Shown: positions 1 through 9,884, counted from the stretch's first letter. The stretch is 64,000 bases of DNA from Kordiimonadaceae bacterium (GCA_017640725.1 JAEPQB010000004.1:1-64000), one strand, 5' to 3'. Notes: a model not told the origin generated them from the letters alone. Made by a program: numbers and translations.

Positions 1-129
1 CGGACCAACGAGCAACGCGAGGAAGGTCAACGTGAGGGATGCTAATCCCGAAATGGTAAATCCTTCTCCCGCAACCATTAAAAAAGCCAGAGGTCCAGAA
101 AAAAACGAGGCTCCTGGTGGTGGGAACAA
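1..129 (-). CDS. possible 5' end of a membrane protein, cut by the window edge
   Basis: An open minus-strand frame runs off the left edge. It could start at TTG 129 or ATG 78. Its translation is hydrophobic, with a segment like GLASLTLTFLALLVG that would make a membrane helix. It lies downstream of the gene ending at 179, in the same direction. There is no good ribosome binding site and only about 43 codons are visible, so the gene call is weak and the product is unknown. Confidence 0.25.
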   Translation of the reverse strand, partial: MFPPPGASFFSGPLAFLMVAGEGFTISGLASLTLTFLALLVGP

Positions 130-178
130 AGGTTCATATGGAACTGCTCATGGCAAGCAGCGCAGCTTTGAAACTGCG

Positions 179-1318
179 TCAGTTAACTCGATGCGCGCTA
201 ACAGTTTGCCCATACAGGAAAAGTTCCAATCCTATTGCCTCGGTGGTCGGCGAAGGCAAGTTAAACTCCAACCAGTCGCCGAGGCCGCCTCGAATATGAA
301 ATCTACGGTCGTCAACCGGAATGAGTTCGACCAAGAACCCGCCCAACTGACGTGCAAATAGTTTTTCATTCTGCTTAACAAGCTCGATGAAACCTTCATG
401 TTCTGATCGGTACATGCCCGAATAGAGATCAAGAATTTCATCGGCAACAGAGTGAGTTCTAATCAATTCAGTTGAAACAATTCGTTCTACAAGACGCGAT
501 AGGCGCTGTGCAGAAGGTTGAGACATGCCGGTAAATCTGGCCACAGCGCTCAAAAAGGAGGAATTCACAACAATTTTGTCAGTTGTTGCCACAGAAGAAT
601 GCAAAATATGAACCTGGTCGACCAACTCCTTGCTGTCGGTTAGGTACTGTCTTACGGCAGCCAAAGGGACTGCAGGGCCGAATCTTGGAACAATCACGGT
701 ATGTTCGTCACTCAATCGATCCAGCAATTCTACGGCGGATTGCAGTCCTTCTATACCCCCGACAAAAAAAGCCGGGAGGCTATTGGCGTGGTACAGGTTC
801 CCGACGAAAATCACGTTGCTTTCAGGGAAATGGATAATAACGTCATCATGCGCATTTACAGAGATGTGATGAAGCTCGATCGTTTCGCTGGTAAGGCCCA
901 ATGAAAGTTGATTTTTGAAGCGTATTTGACTGGGTGTGAAGCCAAATGCCGCATTTTCTTGCGCAATAACCTTGGCACCAAGATGGTCAAAGAACAAAGA
1001 CCTGTCTCTCAGAACATAATCACCGTCCGGAATGACCGCATATTCAATGGGCAGCTTCGTGATTGTGCGAATTTTCTGCATCAGATCGAGCCGGCCGGCT
1101 TCACGGCGCGGGCCATCAACAATCAAAGCATGAGACTCAGAAATGCTGAGCGCTACATTTGGTCCATGACCCAAAGACCCTGACAATAAATACAGTTGTT
1201 CATTGATTTTCGAGACAGTGTAACTGTTGTCAGTCGTGGCTCTGTCGAGCGCGACACCATCTTGGACCGGTATGACAAGAAGCGCCAAAAAAAGTGGAGT
1301 AAATAAGAGCTTATTCAT
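179..1318 (-). CDS. exported metallo-beta-lactamase-fold protein without a metal motif
   Basis: The protein has 379 residues, starting at ATG 1318; a TTG four codons upstream is possible but less likely. An N-terminal signal peptide (MNKLLFTPLFLALLVIPVQ) points to export. The next ~230 residues follow the metallo-beta-lactamase layout: an early strand with ALIVDGP, then the place where HxHxDH should sit, and later a VIFVGNLYHAN strand where VxGD is normal. The metal motif is replaced by a PDGDYVLRD stretch, so the usual two-zinc site cannot form. Residues ~295-379 (LYSGMYRSEHEGFIELV, then a beta-rich end) resemble the DUF3471-like domain that often follows hydrolase domains. It is downstream of the TetR gene with 289 bp between them. 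The fold is an inference from layout; catalytic activity is unlikely or non-classical. Confidence 0.6.
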   Translation of the reverse strand: MNKLLFTPLFLALLVIPVQDGVALDRATTDNSYTVSKINEQLYLLSGSLGHGPNVALSISESHALIVDGPRREAGRLDLMQKIRTITKLPIEYAVIPDGDYVLRDRSLFFDHLGAKVIAQENAAFGFTPSQIRFKNQLSLGLTSETIELHHISVNAHDDVIIHFPESNVIFVGNLYHANSLPAFFVGGIEGLQSAVELLDRLSDEHTVIVPRFGPAVPLAAVRQYLTDSKELVDQVHILHSSVATTDKIVVNSSFLSAVARFTGMSQPSAQRLSRLVERIVSTELIRTHSVADEILDLYSGMYRSEHEGFIELVKQNEKLFARQLGGFLVELIPVDDRRFHIRGGLGDWLEFNLPSPTTEAIGLELFLYGQTVSAHRVN

Positions 1319-1607
1319 GGCGGAGACCAAATTACTTGAGGGCCGGGTGATAGGTGTGCATGCAGAGAGACAGAGCCTGTTGCTAGTTACTTGAATATAT
1401 CAATCACGCGCCACCTGGCTTTGTCCGCGGAATTCTCATGTTTTAGAGTGTTAGTTGATGGCTGACAGTAACGCCTACAGCGTTTTACGAGTGTTTCTCG
1501 GCTAAGGGTGCAAGTTGGGGCCTTAAAACCCGGCCTGTCATTTAGCCTAGCAACGGGTTGTGGCAAAAAGTATCAGCCCACGGGACAAGTAAAAAGGAAC
1601 CGGAAAA

Positions 1608-2246
1608 CTAGCCTGGTTCCTGTGCAAGCATGCTTTCTGCGCAGCGACGTGCAATGTCGCTTGCAGTATCCGCACCTACGCCGATACCCATCAAGCCCAT
1701 CTGTAAAAGTTGGTGTAGTAGGCCAGCGGCTTCATCGCGTTCACATCCACTTTCCACAACGTAGGTCATGATAGCCGTGCACAAGCCCAGCCAATATAGA
1801 AGGCCTGATTGCTCCGTGCCCTTTGCTATGAAGCCTGCTTCAACACAGGCTTCGATATCTTTGCGCAGACCTGCATTGAGAGAATAGTCAGGTGACGTCG
1901 CGCCAACTGTCATACGCAGCATGGCAAACGTTCGCTTTCTGTGGATCAAGGCATATTGGGTCACCTCACGCATACCTCCAGCAATGCGCTCAAGCGGGTG
2001 TGTCAGCTGTGAATTCGCCTTTGTGACTTGCTCTTCAATTTCACTTCTGACTTGCATGGCAAGCGCTTGTTTGAGGCCATTTTTGTCACCGAAGTGATTG
2101 AAGAAGCTGCCTTTGCCGACCCCCGCTGCGGCGACAAGGTCATCTATAGGGATGTCTTCAAGGGGGCGTTCAAGCATTAGGTCAAATGCGGCAGAAACCA
2201 GTGCGTCGCGGGTTCGAATGGCTCGATCACTTTTGTATTCCTGCAT
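1608..2246 (-). CDS. TetR/AcrR-family transcriptional regulator
   Basis: The protein has 212 residues. The N-terminal helix-turn-helix is typical of TetR (ALVSAAFDLMLERPLEDIPIDDLVAAAGVGKGSFFNHFGDKNGLKQAL, residues ~14-60). The rest is a helical ligand-binding and dimerisation domain with no recognisable ligand signature. The start is ATG 2246 with AAAGG eight bases upstream. Two tandem palindromes at 2267-2308 lie just upstream and are the likely operators, so autorepression is expected. The same sites could also control the divergent RTX gene at 2588 or the MBL-fold gene downstream. The regulated process is unknown. Confidence 0.9.
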   Translation of the reverse strand: MQEYKSDRAIRTRDALVSAAFDLMLERPLEDIPIDDLVAAAGVGKGSFFNHFGDKNGLKQALAMQVRSEIEEQVTKANSQLTHPLERIAGGMREVTQYALIHRKRTFAMLRMTVGATSPDYSLNAGLRKDIEACVEAGFIAKGTEQSGLLYWLGLCTAIMTYVVESGCERDEAAGLLHQLLQMGLMGIGVGADTASDIARRCAESMLAQEPG

Positions 2247-2266
2247 CTACAAACCTTTAAATGGCT

Positions 2267-2308
2267 GTTGACTAAATAGTCAACTCATGTATTTGACTAT
2301 TTAGTCAA
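2267..2308. promoter_or_regulatory. two tandem TetR-type operators
   Basis: Two palindromes with the same core lie side by side: GTTGACTA-AA-TAGTCAAC at 2267-2284 and TTGACTA-TT-TAGTCAA at 2293-2308. Both arms are perfect, and the centres are 25 bp apart. They begin 21 bp upstream of the TetR start codon. Their form (7-8 bp arms, 2 bp centre) is typical of TetR-family operators. No gene is called between 2247 and 2587; I see only these sites there and a probable promoter for the gene at 2588. Confidence 0.75.
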
Positions 2309-2587
2309 CTCAATGAGTTGGCCAGTGGCTAAGGGTAGTTGTTTTGTTGAGTTTGTTCAATGAGTGCCATGAATGGTGAAGGCCAAAACTGTGTTTTGCC
2401 TTTCCCTTCAACGGGTGTATCGGCATTGGCCAGCGAGACCTGGTGGAGACCTAAGGCCTGCGAGGTTTTTGGGCAGTCCAAGAGCGAATTTCATATGCAT
2501 AGAGTTTTCGCTAGAATTTTAACTTTAAGCTTAGGTTTACCATTCTTGTGTGTATTGTGAGCGCAGTAGCGTAGTTGGGGGATTCCG

Positions 2588-5500
2588 GTGACAGATGTTT
2601 CAGCTGATGTAACGACTGATGCGTCCGTAGTGGACGGCACCTACCGTGGACATTTTGACCGAGTAGAAGACGTCGACTGGATTGCTGTCGATCTTACAGC
2701 TGGTGTGACCTACACCATCCGAGCACTGGGGTCGGACAGTGATAATGGCACTGCCCAATATGTAGGTATTCAGGACATCTACGACAGCAATAGCGCGTCA
2801 GTCGACCACGAATGGGCAGACTATTTTCAAATTCGTCAGGCGTCGGAAGGCTATTTCACCACTGAAGGTCAAACTGAATTTACTCCAACGGAAAGCGGCA
2901 CCTATTACATCGCGGTAAATAGCTGGGGCATCGATATCGGCTCTTACACGGTCTATGTGACCGAGGATCAAATTGGTACGGGGGACACGGATGACAGGTT
3001 TGTTGGTGGGGACGGCAACAACTGGATCCAAGGTGGCTGCGGTGACGACACCATTATCGGCGGCGAAAGCGCAGACTTCCTTGATGGCGAATGGGGCGAT
3101 GATCGTTTAACCGGCGGTGCCGGCGCCGACGTTTTCACTTTCTGGAGCGATAACTGGGATGATATCCGCGATTTTGTTGCCGACCTATGGGGCAATGACA
3201 CGATCACTGACTTTGATCCAGCCGAAGATCAGTTGCATTTTGCGGGCCGGATTATCCGGGGACTACAGGACCTCACAATCACCGAGGAAAACGGCAATAC
3301 AATCATAACCGCCGAGTGGGGCGATAGCGTCACGCTGCTTGGTGTTTCGGCGGATGAACTGACGGATGACAATTTCGAGTTCCGTCTGGGTGTTCGCCTG
3401 AATGGTGGCAACATCGAAGGACAGGACGGCGACGACAGCTTGGTAGGCACTGCGGCTGACGACACCATTTACGGCATGGAAGGCGATGACACCATCATCG
3501 CGGGTGATGGTGAAAACTATCTGCGCGGGTTTGAAGGCAATGATTTTATCATTGGTGGATCTTCCATTGATATTATTGGCGGCGAAGAAGGTGATGATAC
3601 AATACGGGCAGGCGCCGGGGATGATTTCATTGTTTCAAATGAAGGTGATGACAGCGTCGCCGGTCAAGACGGTAATGACCTCATTGAAACGCATATTGGT
3701 AATGACACGCTGCGTGGCGGCAGTGGTGACGATACCCTTCGCCCGGGTAGGGGCGACGATGTCATGTCGGGCGGAGCAGGCGAAGATATCTTTGTCATTG
3801 GCCGCCTATGGGGCAATGACACCATCACCGATTTCGACATGGCGGAAGATTTTCTTGATTTCCGCGGCAGTGGATTGGATATCGCTGACCTGACCATAGC
3901 AGCAGACGGCAACAATACCATAATATCCAATGGAGACAATAGTTTAACGCTTATAGGAGTTGACAGCGAAGAGTTTGTTGCTGCTGCTTCTGACTTGATT
4001 TGGGAACCAGGTTCTGTGACGTCTCATTACTCGGAGTATGGCCGAGTTGAAGAGGCAGGAGATGCAACCGAAGAGGACATTCTGGTGCAAACCAGCGTTC
4101 TGGTCGACGAGGCGGGTCACTGGGCAGCAGATGAGGACGGCGTAACCAGAACCAGCTACAGTTTCCTCAACTACGACTCTGTAGCGGTCAGTGATGACAA
4201 TAGTACCTGGTGGTTTGACGCCATTGAACCAGTGACCCCACTTACGCAGTACGCTGTTGAGCAGCTAATTCTTGAAATTGAAAGCTATACCAACCTGGAC
4301 CTCGTCTGGGTTGAGGATTACCAGGAAAGTGGCGGCAACATTCGCCTGGGCTATCATGAATTTGTCATCGGGGGGGCGTCTTCTGCGCCGTACGAAGGGC
4401 CTTATTCAGCTGAAGTGTTCAACGGCATCCATGTGGGTGAAGAATTTTTATATGGTTACTATGCGCACGAATTGGGCCATTCATTAGGGTTTGATGACCT
4501 TCCTGACTGGAACGAATGGACCGGCAACGACTATACTGTGATGTCCTACATTCGGTCCGCGCGTCACCCAGATGCCGAATTTACCTCTGTTCCAACCAAT
4601 GGTTACATGTATGCCGACATTGCAGGACTTCAGTATCTTTATGGGGTTGACGAAGAGTCTACGGCAGGAAATGAGACTTACGCTTACGATGTCGCTGAAC
4701 CATTGCTGAAAACGCTCTGGGATTATGGTGGCAATGATACCATTTCAGTATACGGAGTGGGTGATGCTGTTCACATCAATCTCACCCCTGGCACTTGGTC
4801 CAATATTGGGCCCGATATTCGCTATGACGGTGGCGGAGAAGTTGTAGCAGTTGAGACTGGCACCTTGTTCATCATGCCAGACACCATCATTGAAAACGCT
4901 ATTGGTGGAGACGGTGCGGATACGTTGACTGGCAACGGGGCAGACAACCTTCTTAAAGGCGGCGACGGCGCCGATACCCTTCTTGGCGCTGAAGGCAGTG
5001 ATACACTCGTTGGGGGGGACGGTGCAGATATGCTCACGGGCGGCGACGGCGCTGACATGTTCCGCATGAGTGCTGGCGGAACTGTATCGCAAACCAATGA
5101 TGGATCATGTGGTGACTCTGTCCAAGTCACTGATATCGTGACGGATTTTGAAGACGGTGTTGATCTGATTGGATTTGCCGAAAACGAAACTGTTGGATTT
5201 GCAGACATCACTATCACTCAGATGGGCGATGATGTGATGGTCGAGGATAGCAAAGGCAATAGCCTTCTTATCCGGAACATGAATGCAGCTGATATCACTA
5301 TTGCTGATTTTGAAGGCAATACTGTTGGTGTAGCCCTCGTTGGCACCGACACGGCGGAAAGCCTCGTTGGCGGCGACATGGATGATACTCTTAGTGGTGG
5401 ACGTGGTACCGATAGCCTTGATGGCGGCGCCGGCGACGACGTTCTGTTTGGAGGCACGCAAGCCGACCGGTTGGACGGCGGCGAGGGTAATGACAGCCTT

Positions 5501-6229
5501 CTTGGTGGCAACGGCAATGATACGGTTGAAGGTGGTTCTGGCAGCGATACGCTCTCCGGCAGTATCGGTGATGATAGCCTCAGTGGTGGCGGTCAGGGCG
5601 ACCGGTTGTTTGGAGACACCGGCGCTGACACCCTGAATGGCGGTGGCGGTTCTGACCGCGTTGATTACCTGATTGACACCGCAGATATCCTCGTCGACCT
5701 TGAAACAGGTGAAGCTACTGGTGGTTTTGCAGACGGCGACGTGCTGATCTCCATTGAAAGTCTGTTTGGCGGCAAAGGCGATGATACCCTTCGCGCGTTA
5801 GAGACTGGCAGCCGGCTTAATGGTGCCGGGGGTGATGATATCGTGACCGGCCGATCAGGGGACGACCTTCTTGCAGGCGGTAATGGTAATGACGTGGTGA
5901 CTGGCGGCGCCGGCAATGACCTGATGAACGGCAACCGCGGCGATGACACGCTGAACGGCAGCGCAGGGGATGATACGCTTAGGGGCAGCAACGGCGCAGA
6001 TACGTTTGTGTTCACAGCCGGTGGAGGGGACGACATCATTCTCGACTTCAGGGCAAATGACCTCCTGGACCTTTCAGCAACTACTACAGATTTTGCGAGC
6101 CTTGCGGATGTGCAAAGTGCTGCTACGGTTACGGAGTCTGGTTTGCTTATCGACCTGGGTGGGGGCGACAGTGTCTTGCTGATTGGCCTAACTCTGAACG
6201 ATCTGGATACTCTTCAACTTTCGCTCTAG
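2588..6229 (+). CDS. RTX calcium-binding protein with a metzincin (serralysin-like) protease domain
   Basis: The protein has 1213 residues, starting at GTG 2588 with GGGGGA six bases upstream. It has no Sec signal, as expected for type I secretion. Order of parts: a PPC-like beta domain (residues ~15-130), RTX nonapeptide repeats GGxGxDxLx (~135-460), a protease domain (~470-720), and RTX repeats again (~770-1135) with a beta cap to 1213. The protease has HELGHSLGFDD (H627, E628, H631, D637), the Met-turn VMSYI (M652), then the serralysin-type YMYADIAGLQYLYG. The third zinc ligand is therefore Asp, not the usual His of serralysins. A module of the form NDTITDFD...LTLIGV occurs four times, the last copy being the C-terminal secretion region. 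Expected to be a secreted zinc- and calcium-dependent protease or adhesin-protease. No type I secretion genes lie nearby. Confidence 0.85.
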   Translation: MTDVSADVTTDASVVDGTYRGHFDRVEDVDWIAVDLTAGVTYTIRALGSDSDNGTAQYVGIQDIYDSNSASVDHEWADYFQIRQASEGYFTTEGQTEFTPTESGTYYIAVNSWGIDIGSYTVYVTEDQIGTGDTDDRFVGGDGNNWIQGGCGDDTIIGGESADFLDGEWGDDRLTGGAGADVFTFWSDNWDDIRDFVADLWGNDTITDFDPAEDQLHFAGRIIRGLQDLTITEENGNTIITAEWGDSVTLLGVSADELTDDNFEFRLGVRLNGGNIEGQDGDDSLVGTAADDTIYGMEGDDTIIAGDGENYLRGFEGNDFIIGGSSIDIIGGEEGDDTIRAGAGDDFIVSNEGDDSVAGQDGNDLIETHIGNDTLRGGSGDDTLRPGRGDDVMSGGAGEDIFVIGRLWGNDTITDFDMAEDFLDFRGSGLDIADLTIAADGNNTIISNGDNSLTLIGVDSEEFVAAASDLIWEPGSVTSHYSEYGRVEEAGDATEEDILVQTSVLVDEAGHWAADEDGVTRTSYSFLNYDSVAVSDDNSTWWFDAIEPVTPLTQYAVEQLILEIESYTNLDLVWVEDYQESGGNIRLGYHEFVIGGASSAPYEGPYSAEVFNGIHVGEEFLYGYYAHELGHSLGFDDLPDWNEWTGNDYTVMSYIRSARHPDAEFTSVPTNGYMYADIAGLQYLYGVDEESTAGNETYAYDVAEPLLKTLWDYGGNDTISVYGVGDAVHINLTPGTWSNIGPDIRYDGGGEVVAVETGTLFIMPDTIIENAIGGDGADTLTGNGADNLLKGGDGADTLLGAEGSDTLVGGDGADMLTGGDGADMFRMSAGGTVSQTNDGSCGDSVQVTDIVTDFEDGVDLIGFAENETVGFADITITQMGDDVMVEDSKGNSLLIRNMNAADITIADFEGNTVGVALVGTDTAESLVGGDMDDTLSGGRGTDSLDGGAGDDVLFGGTQADRLDGGEGNDSLLGGNGNDTVEGGSGSDTLSGSIGDDSLSGGGQGDRLFGDTGADTLNGGGGSDRVDYLIDTADILVDLETGEATGGFADGDVLISIESLFGGKGDDTLRALETGSRLNGAGGDDIVTGRSGDDLLAGGNGNDVVTGGAGNDLMNGNRGDDTLNGSAGDDTLRGSNGADTFVFTAGGGDDIILDFRANDLLDLSATTTDFASLADVQSAATVTESGLLIDLGGGDSVLLIGLTLNDLDTLQLSL

Positions 6230-6326
6230 TCTGAACTCTTGCGATGTAACGCCCTTGGGGCTTGGCTTGGTCTAACCCCGCCAGGGTTTCGTATACTGCA
6301 TTGCAAAACGTTTTGGGGAGGGTGTT

Positions 6327-7547
6327 ATGGTCAGGCTAAAACTTCACCTTGGTGTTTTCCTTTTTGGGGCCATTGTACATGGCGCTGCGGCTGAAGAACC
6401 GGCGGGTGAACACCTTGTTCAGAGCTATTGTGCTGCCTGTCACAGCTCTCGCTATTTGGAACGAAGCAGCGGTTATAGTCGTGCCGAATGGGCGACCCTG
6501 ATTTCCAATATGGTTGACATGTCGGCTGCCTCTGAAGATGAGGTAAAGTTGCTCGATTATTTGGCTGTCACTTACCCACCAAATTCGCGGCGTGCATCAA
6601 CGCCTGTTGCCGGGCAGGCAAGCATTGAGATTGAAAGCTGGACGGTGCCAACACTGGGTCAGCGTCCTCGAGACCCGGTTGAAGATGCCGATGGCAACAT
6701 TTGGTGGGTCGGCCAGTGGCTTGATATTTTGGGCCGCATCGATCCAAAAACCGGCGAGATGACGGAATTCGCATTGCCTGAGGGCGCCAAACCGCATTCC
6801 GTCGAAATCGGTCCCAAAGGTGGTGTTTGGTACACGGGCAACAAAAACGCCACCATGGGGCGACTTGATCCCATCACTGGTGAAATCAAAGAATTTCCGA
6901 TGCCTGACCCTGCCGCGCTGGATCCGCATACGCATGTGTTTGACGCGTCAGGCATGCTCTGGTTCAGCCTGCAGCACAGCAATATGATTGGTCGTTTGGA
7001 TCCCGCAACTGGAGACGTGAAATTGGTGACCGCACCGACGCCACGATCACGGCCGTACGGTGTGAAGATCGCATCTGACGGGAATGTTTGGGTAGCTTGC
7101 AATGGGTCCAACTGCTTGCTGAAAGTTGATCCTGAAACCATGGAGGTTGAAGAAATCAAGTTGCCTGACGAAGGTACCCACGTCAGACGGCTGGATATTG
7201 ACGATCAGGGTGACATTTGGTGGGTGAACTCTGGCCTTGGCAGGTTGGGGCGCTATTCGCCTGCAATTGAAGAGATAAAAGAATGGCCGTCCCCCAGTGG
7301 ACCAAAATCTCACCCCTATGCCATTGCGATTTATAAGGGGGCAATCTGGTACAACGAGTCGGGCGTAAGACCAGACATGCTGGTGCGTTTTGATCCGAAT
7401 ACGGAGACGTTTCAAAGCTGGCCAATGCCATCGGGCGAGGTTTACACGGGCATTCTGCGCCACATGAGGGTTAGCCACGATGGCCAGTCATTGCTGGTGC
7501 ATCAAACTGCGGGCAATCGCATAATGCGCGTTAATATTGATGAATAA
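6327..7547 (+). CDS. cytochrome c / virginiamycin-B-lyase-like beta-propeller fusion protein
   Basis: The protein has 406 residues with a signal peptide (~1-22). Residues ~25-85 form a small cytochrome c-like domain with the haem motif CAACH (C35, C38, H39), followed by a helix with RAEWATLISNM. Residues ~105-406 form a propeller of about six or seven repeats of the type DPKTGEMTEFALPEGAKPHSV, as in Vgb (virginiamycin B lyase) and related SMP-30-like propellers. Expected location is the periplasm. Vgb-like propellers are often annotated as streptogramin lyases, but the haem domain suggests a redox role here and I do not assign a substrate. The start is supported by GGGGAGG ten bases upstream of ATG 6327. 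Confidence 0.75.
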   Translation: MVRLKLHLGVFLFGAIVHGAAAEEPAGEHLVQSYCAACHSSRYLERSSGYSRAEWATLISNMVDMSAASEDEVKLLDYLAVTYPPNSRRASTPVAGQASIEIESWTVPTLGQRPRDPVEDADGNIWWVGQWLDILGRIDPKTGEMTEFALPEGAKPHSVEIGPKGGVWYTGNKNATMGRLDPITGEIKEFPMPDPAALDPHTHVFDASGMLWFSLQHSNMIGRLDPATGDVKLVTAPTPRSRPYGVKIASDGNVWVACNGSNCLLKVDPETMEVEEIKLPDEGTHVRRLDIDDQGDIWWVNSGLGRLGRYSPAIEEIKEWPSPSGPKSHPYAIAIYKGAIWYNESGVRPDMLVRFDPNTETFQSWPMPSGEVYTGILRHMRVSHDGQSLLVHQTAGNRIMRVNIDE

Positions 7548-7647
7548 ATAATCGTTTGCATCAATAAATGAAAACCAAGTAATCAATTTCACAGCTTTAA
7601 ACCATTGGCGTAAAAATAGTCCGTCTTAATTCCAGGAGGGACTATCC

Positions 7648-9858
7648 ATGTTTAGACAATCTCTATCTGTCCTCGCTGTGATGACTGTTGGGCTATCCCC
7701 CATAGTTTCTGCCAACATCGCCAGCGCAAATGACACCGAAATCACAAATGACTATTGGTGGCCAAACCGCCTCGACCTAAGCCCGCTACGCAAAAATGAC
7801 ACTGCATCTAACCCCCAGGCAGCGTCATTTGACTATGCCGAAGCGTTCAAGGCTGTTGACGTTGAAGAGCTCAAGCAAGACTTGAAGGCCCTGATGACCA
7901 CGTCGCAAGACTGGTGGCCAGCGGACTATGGTCACTATGGACCGTTCTTCATCCGCATGTCTTGGCACAGCGCCGGCACGTACCGCACGGTTGACGGACG
8001 CGGTGGTGCTGACGGTGGCATGCAGCGTTTTGCCCCATTAAACAGCTGGCCAGACAACGGCAACCTCGATAAAGCACAGCGCCTGCTGTGGCCCATCAAG
8101 CAAAAATACGGCAACGCCGTTTCCTGGTCAGATTTGATTGTTCTTGCGGGCACCATCGCCATGGAAGATATGGGCTTCAAAATCGCTGGCTTCGCCTTCG
8201 GTCGTGAAGACGCTTGGGAGCCAGAGGAAGTGAACTGGGGCCCTGAGGGCGAGTGGCTTGGCCGCAGCGGCCGCCATAACGCGGACGGTAAACTCAAAAA
8301 GCCCTTTGGTGCCGCACGGATGGGCCTCATTTACGTGAACCCTGAAGGGCCAAACGGTAACCCTGATCCGCTGTTGGCAGCGCAGGAAATCCGCGACACA
8401 TTCGGCCGTATGGCAATGAATGACGAAGAAACTGTTGCGTTGATTGCCGGTGGTCACACATTTGGTAAAGCTCACGGCGCAGCCCGCCCTGATGGGAACG
8501 TTGGCCGCGAGCCGGAAGCCGCCAGCATTGAAGAGCAAGGTCTTGGCTGGAAGAATAAATATGGCTCGGGCAAAGGCGCCGACACCATCACAAGTGGCCT
8601 TGAGGGAGCCTGGACGGTGAGCCCCGCCGAGTGGACACATAACTTCTTCGAAAACCTGTTTAGTTTTGAATGGGAGCAAACGCGCAGTCCGGCAGGAGCC
8701 ATTCAGTGGGTGCCAACAGAAGACTATGCTTCTGAACTGGTGCCGGACGCTCATGACCCTGACAAGCGTCATGCGCCGATCATGCTGACCACCGACTTGG
8801 CACTCAAGTTTGATCCAAGTTACGGCGAAATTTCAAAGCGCTTCTATGAAGACCCGACAGAATTTGAAGATGCGTTTGCGCGCGCTTGGTTCAAGCTGAC
8901 GCACCGCGATATGGGGCCAAAATCCCGTTACCTTGGCTCGATCGCGCCAGAGCAAACCTTCATCTGGCAAGACCCGGTACCTGCAGCTGACTATGACACG
9001 GTCAGCAGTCGTGACATTCGCAAGCTTAAGGACGCAATCCGCAATTCTGGCTTAAGCAATTCGGACCTAGTTGGCGCTGCATGGGCGTCGGCTTCAAGCT
9101 ATCGCTCAACTGACCTGCGCGGTGGATCTAACGGTGCACGCGTAAGTCTTGCACCGCAGAAAGACTGGGCGGCCAATGACCCTGCTGAGCTCGCTGGCGT
9201 GATCTCAAAGCTTGAGGAAATTCGGGGAGACTTCAATAAGGGTCGCCGCAAAATCTCTCTCGCGGACCTGATCGTTCTCGCTGGTGGCACCGCTATCGAA
9301 GAAGCAGCGAAGCAAGCGGGGCACGACATTGAAGTTCCCTTCAATCCTGGCCGCACTGATGCCACTCAGGACATGACAGATGTTGCTTCTTTCGACGTGC
9401 TGCGCCCAACTGCCGATGGCTTCCGCAACTTCTATGACGCTGAGACTATCTCTTCGCCGGCGCAGGCGCTGATTGAAAAAGCGACTTTCCTGAACCTGAC
9501 GGTGCCTGAAATGACAGTCCTTGTTGGCGGCATGCGCGCGCTTGACGCCAATACAGCTGGTGCAAAACATGGTGTGTTCACAAGCCGCCCTGGCACGCTG
9601 AGCAACGACTATTTTGTCAATCTCGTCGATATGTCGACTGAATGGAAAAAGTCTGAAAGCGATGCTCGTATTTATGAGGGCTATGTGCGCGGTACGGACG
9701 AGTTGAAGTGGACAGCAACACCTGTCGACCTGATCTTCGGTTCAAACACTGAACTTCGCGCGGTGGCAGAATTCTATGCCTTCGAAAACGCAGAAGCAGC
9801 ATTTGTCGAAGACTTTGTGGAAGCATGGACCAAAGTAATGAATTTGGGTCGCTTCTAA
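7648..9858 (+). CDS. katG: catalase-peroxidase KatG with signal peptide
   Basis: A bifunctional haem enzyme that destroys hydrogen peroxide by catalase and peroxidase reactions. The 736 residues match the family length. The distal site R103, W106, H107 (IRMSWHSAG), the W-Y-M cross-link partners W106, Y229 and M255, and the proximal haem ligand H270 ([10 protein letters not shown]) are all present. The second, haem-free KatG domain is complete. The N-terminus ([27 protein letters not shown]) looks like a Sec signal peptide, so this copy is probably periplasmic, unlike the usual cytoplasmic enzyme. The start ATG 7648 has AGGAGGG upstream. It is a single-gene unit closed by a strong terminator. 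The only OxyR-like gene in the window is 46 kb away and lacks redox cysteines. Confidence 0.97.
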   Translation: MFRQSLSVLAVMTVGLSPIVSANIASANDTEITNDYWWPNRLDLSPLRKNDTASNPQAASFDYAEAFKAVDVEELKQDLKALMTTSQDWWPADYGHYGPFFIRMSWHSAGTYRTVDGRGGADGGMQRFAPLNSWPDNGNLDKAQRLLWPIKQKYGNAVSWSDLIVLAGTIAMEDMGFKIAGFAFGREDAWEPEEVNWGPEGEWLGRSGRHNADGKLKKPFGAARMGLIYVNPEGPNGNPDPLLAAQEIRDTFGRMAMNDEETVALIAGGHTFGKAHGAARPDGNVGREPEAASIEEQGLGWKNKYGSGKGADTITSGLEGAWTVSPAEWTHNFFENLFSFEWEQTRSPAGAIQWVPTEDYASELVPDAHDPDKRHAPIMLTTDLALKFDPSYGEISKRFYEDPTEFEDAFARAWFKLTHRDMGPKSRYLGSIAPEQTFIWQDPVPAADYDTVSSRDIRKLKDAIRNSGLSNSDLVGAAWASASSYRSTDLRGGSNGARVSLAPQKDWAANDPAELAGVISKLEEIRGDFNKGRRKISLADLIVLAGGTAIEEAAKQAGHDIEVPFNPGRTDATQDMTDVASFDVLRPTADGFRNFYDAETISSPAQALIEKATFLNLTVPEMTVLVGGMRALDANTAGAKHGVFTSRPGTLSNDYFVNLVDMSTEWKKSESDARIYEGYVRGTDELKWTATPVDLIFGSNTELRAVAEFYAFENAEAAFVEDFVEAWTKVMNLGRF

Positions 9859-9884
9859 GCTGACCGATTTCCAGTGACTCAAGA

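Noticed and set aside
32-361. Plus-strand frame of 109 codons at the left edge
   Set aside because: It overlaps the 3' end of the clear minus-strand MBL-fold gene and has no recognisable protein features.
2360-2560. 66-codon plus-strand frame in the gap before the RTX gene
   Set aside because: No ribosome binding site, no family resemblance and no start context; more likely leader DNA of the RTX gene.
3000-6000. Repeated short DNA units that could look like a CRISPR or tandem-repeat array
   Set aside because: The repeat period is that of RTX nonapeptides in one intact reading frame; units are diverged and there are no spacers.
2968-6039. Many minus-strand frames of 70-130 codons opposite the RTX gene
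   Set aside because: They arise from the repetitive GGxGxD-coding DNA; the translations are low complexity (Pro/Ser-rich) and mutually overlapping.
8128-8772. 214-codon minus-strand frame inside katG
   Set aside because: katG is complete and highly conserved on the other strand; the antisense translation resembles nothing.
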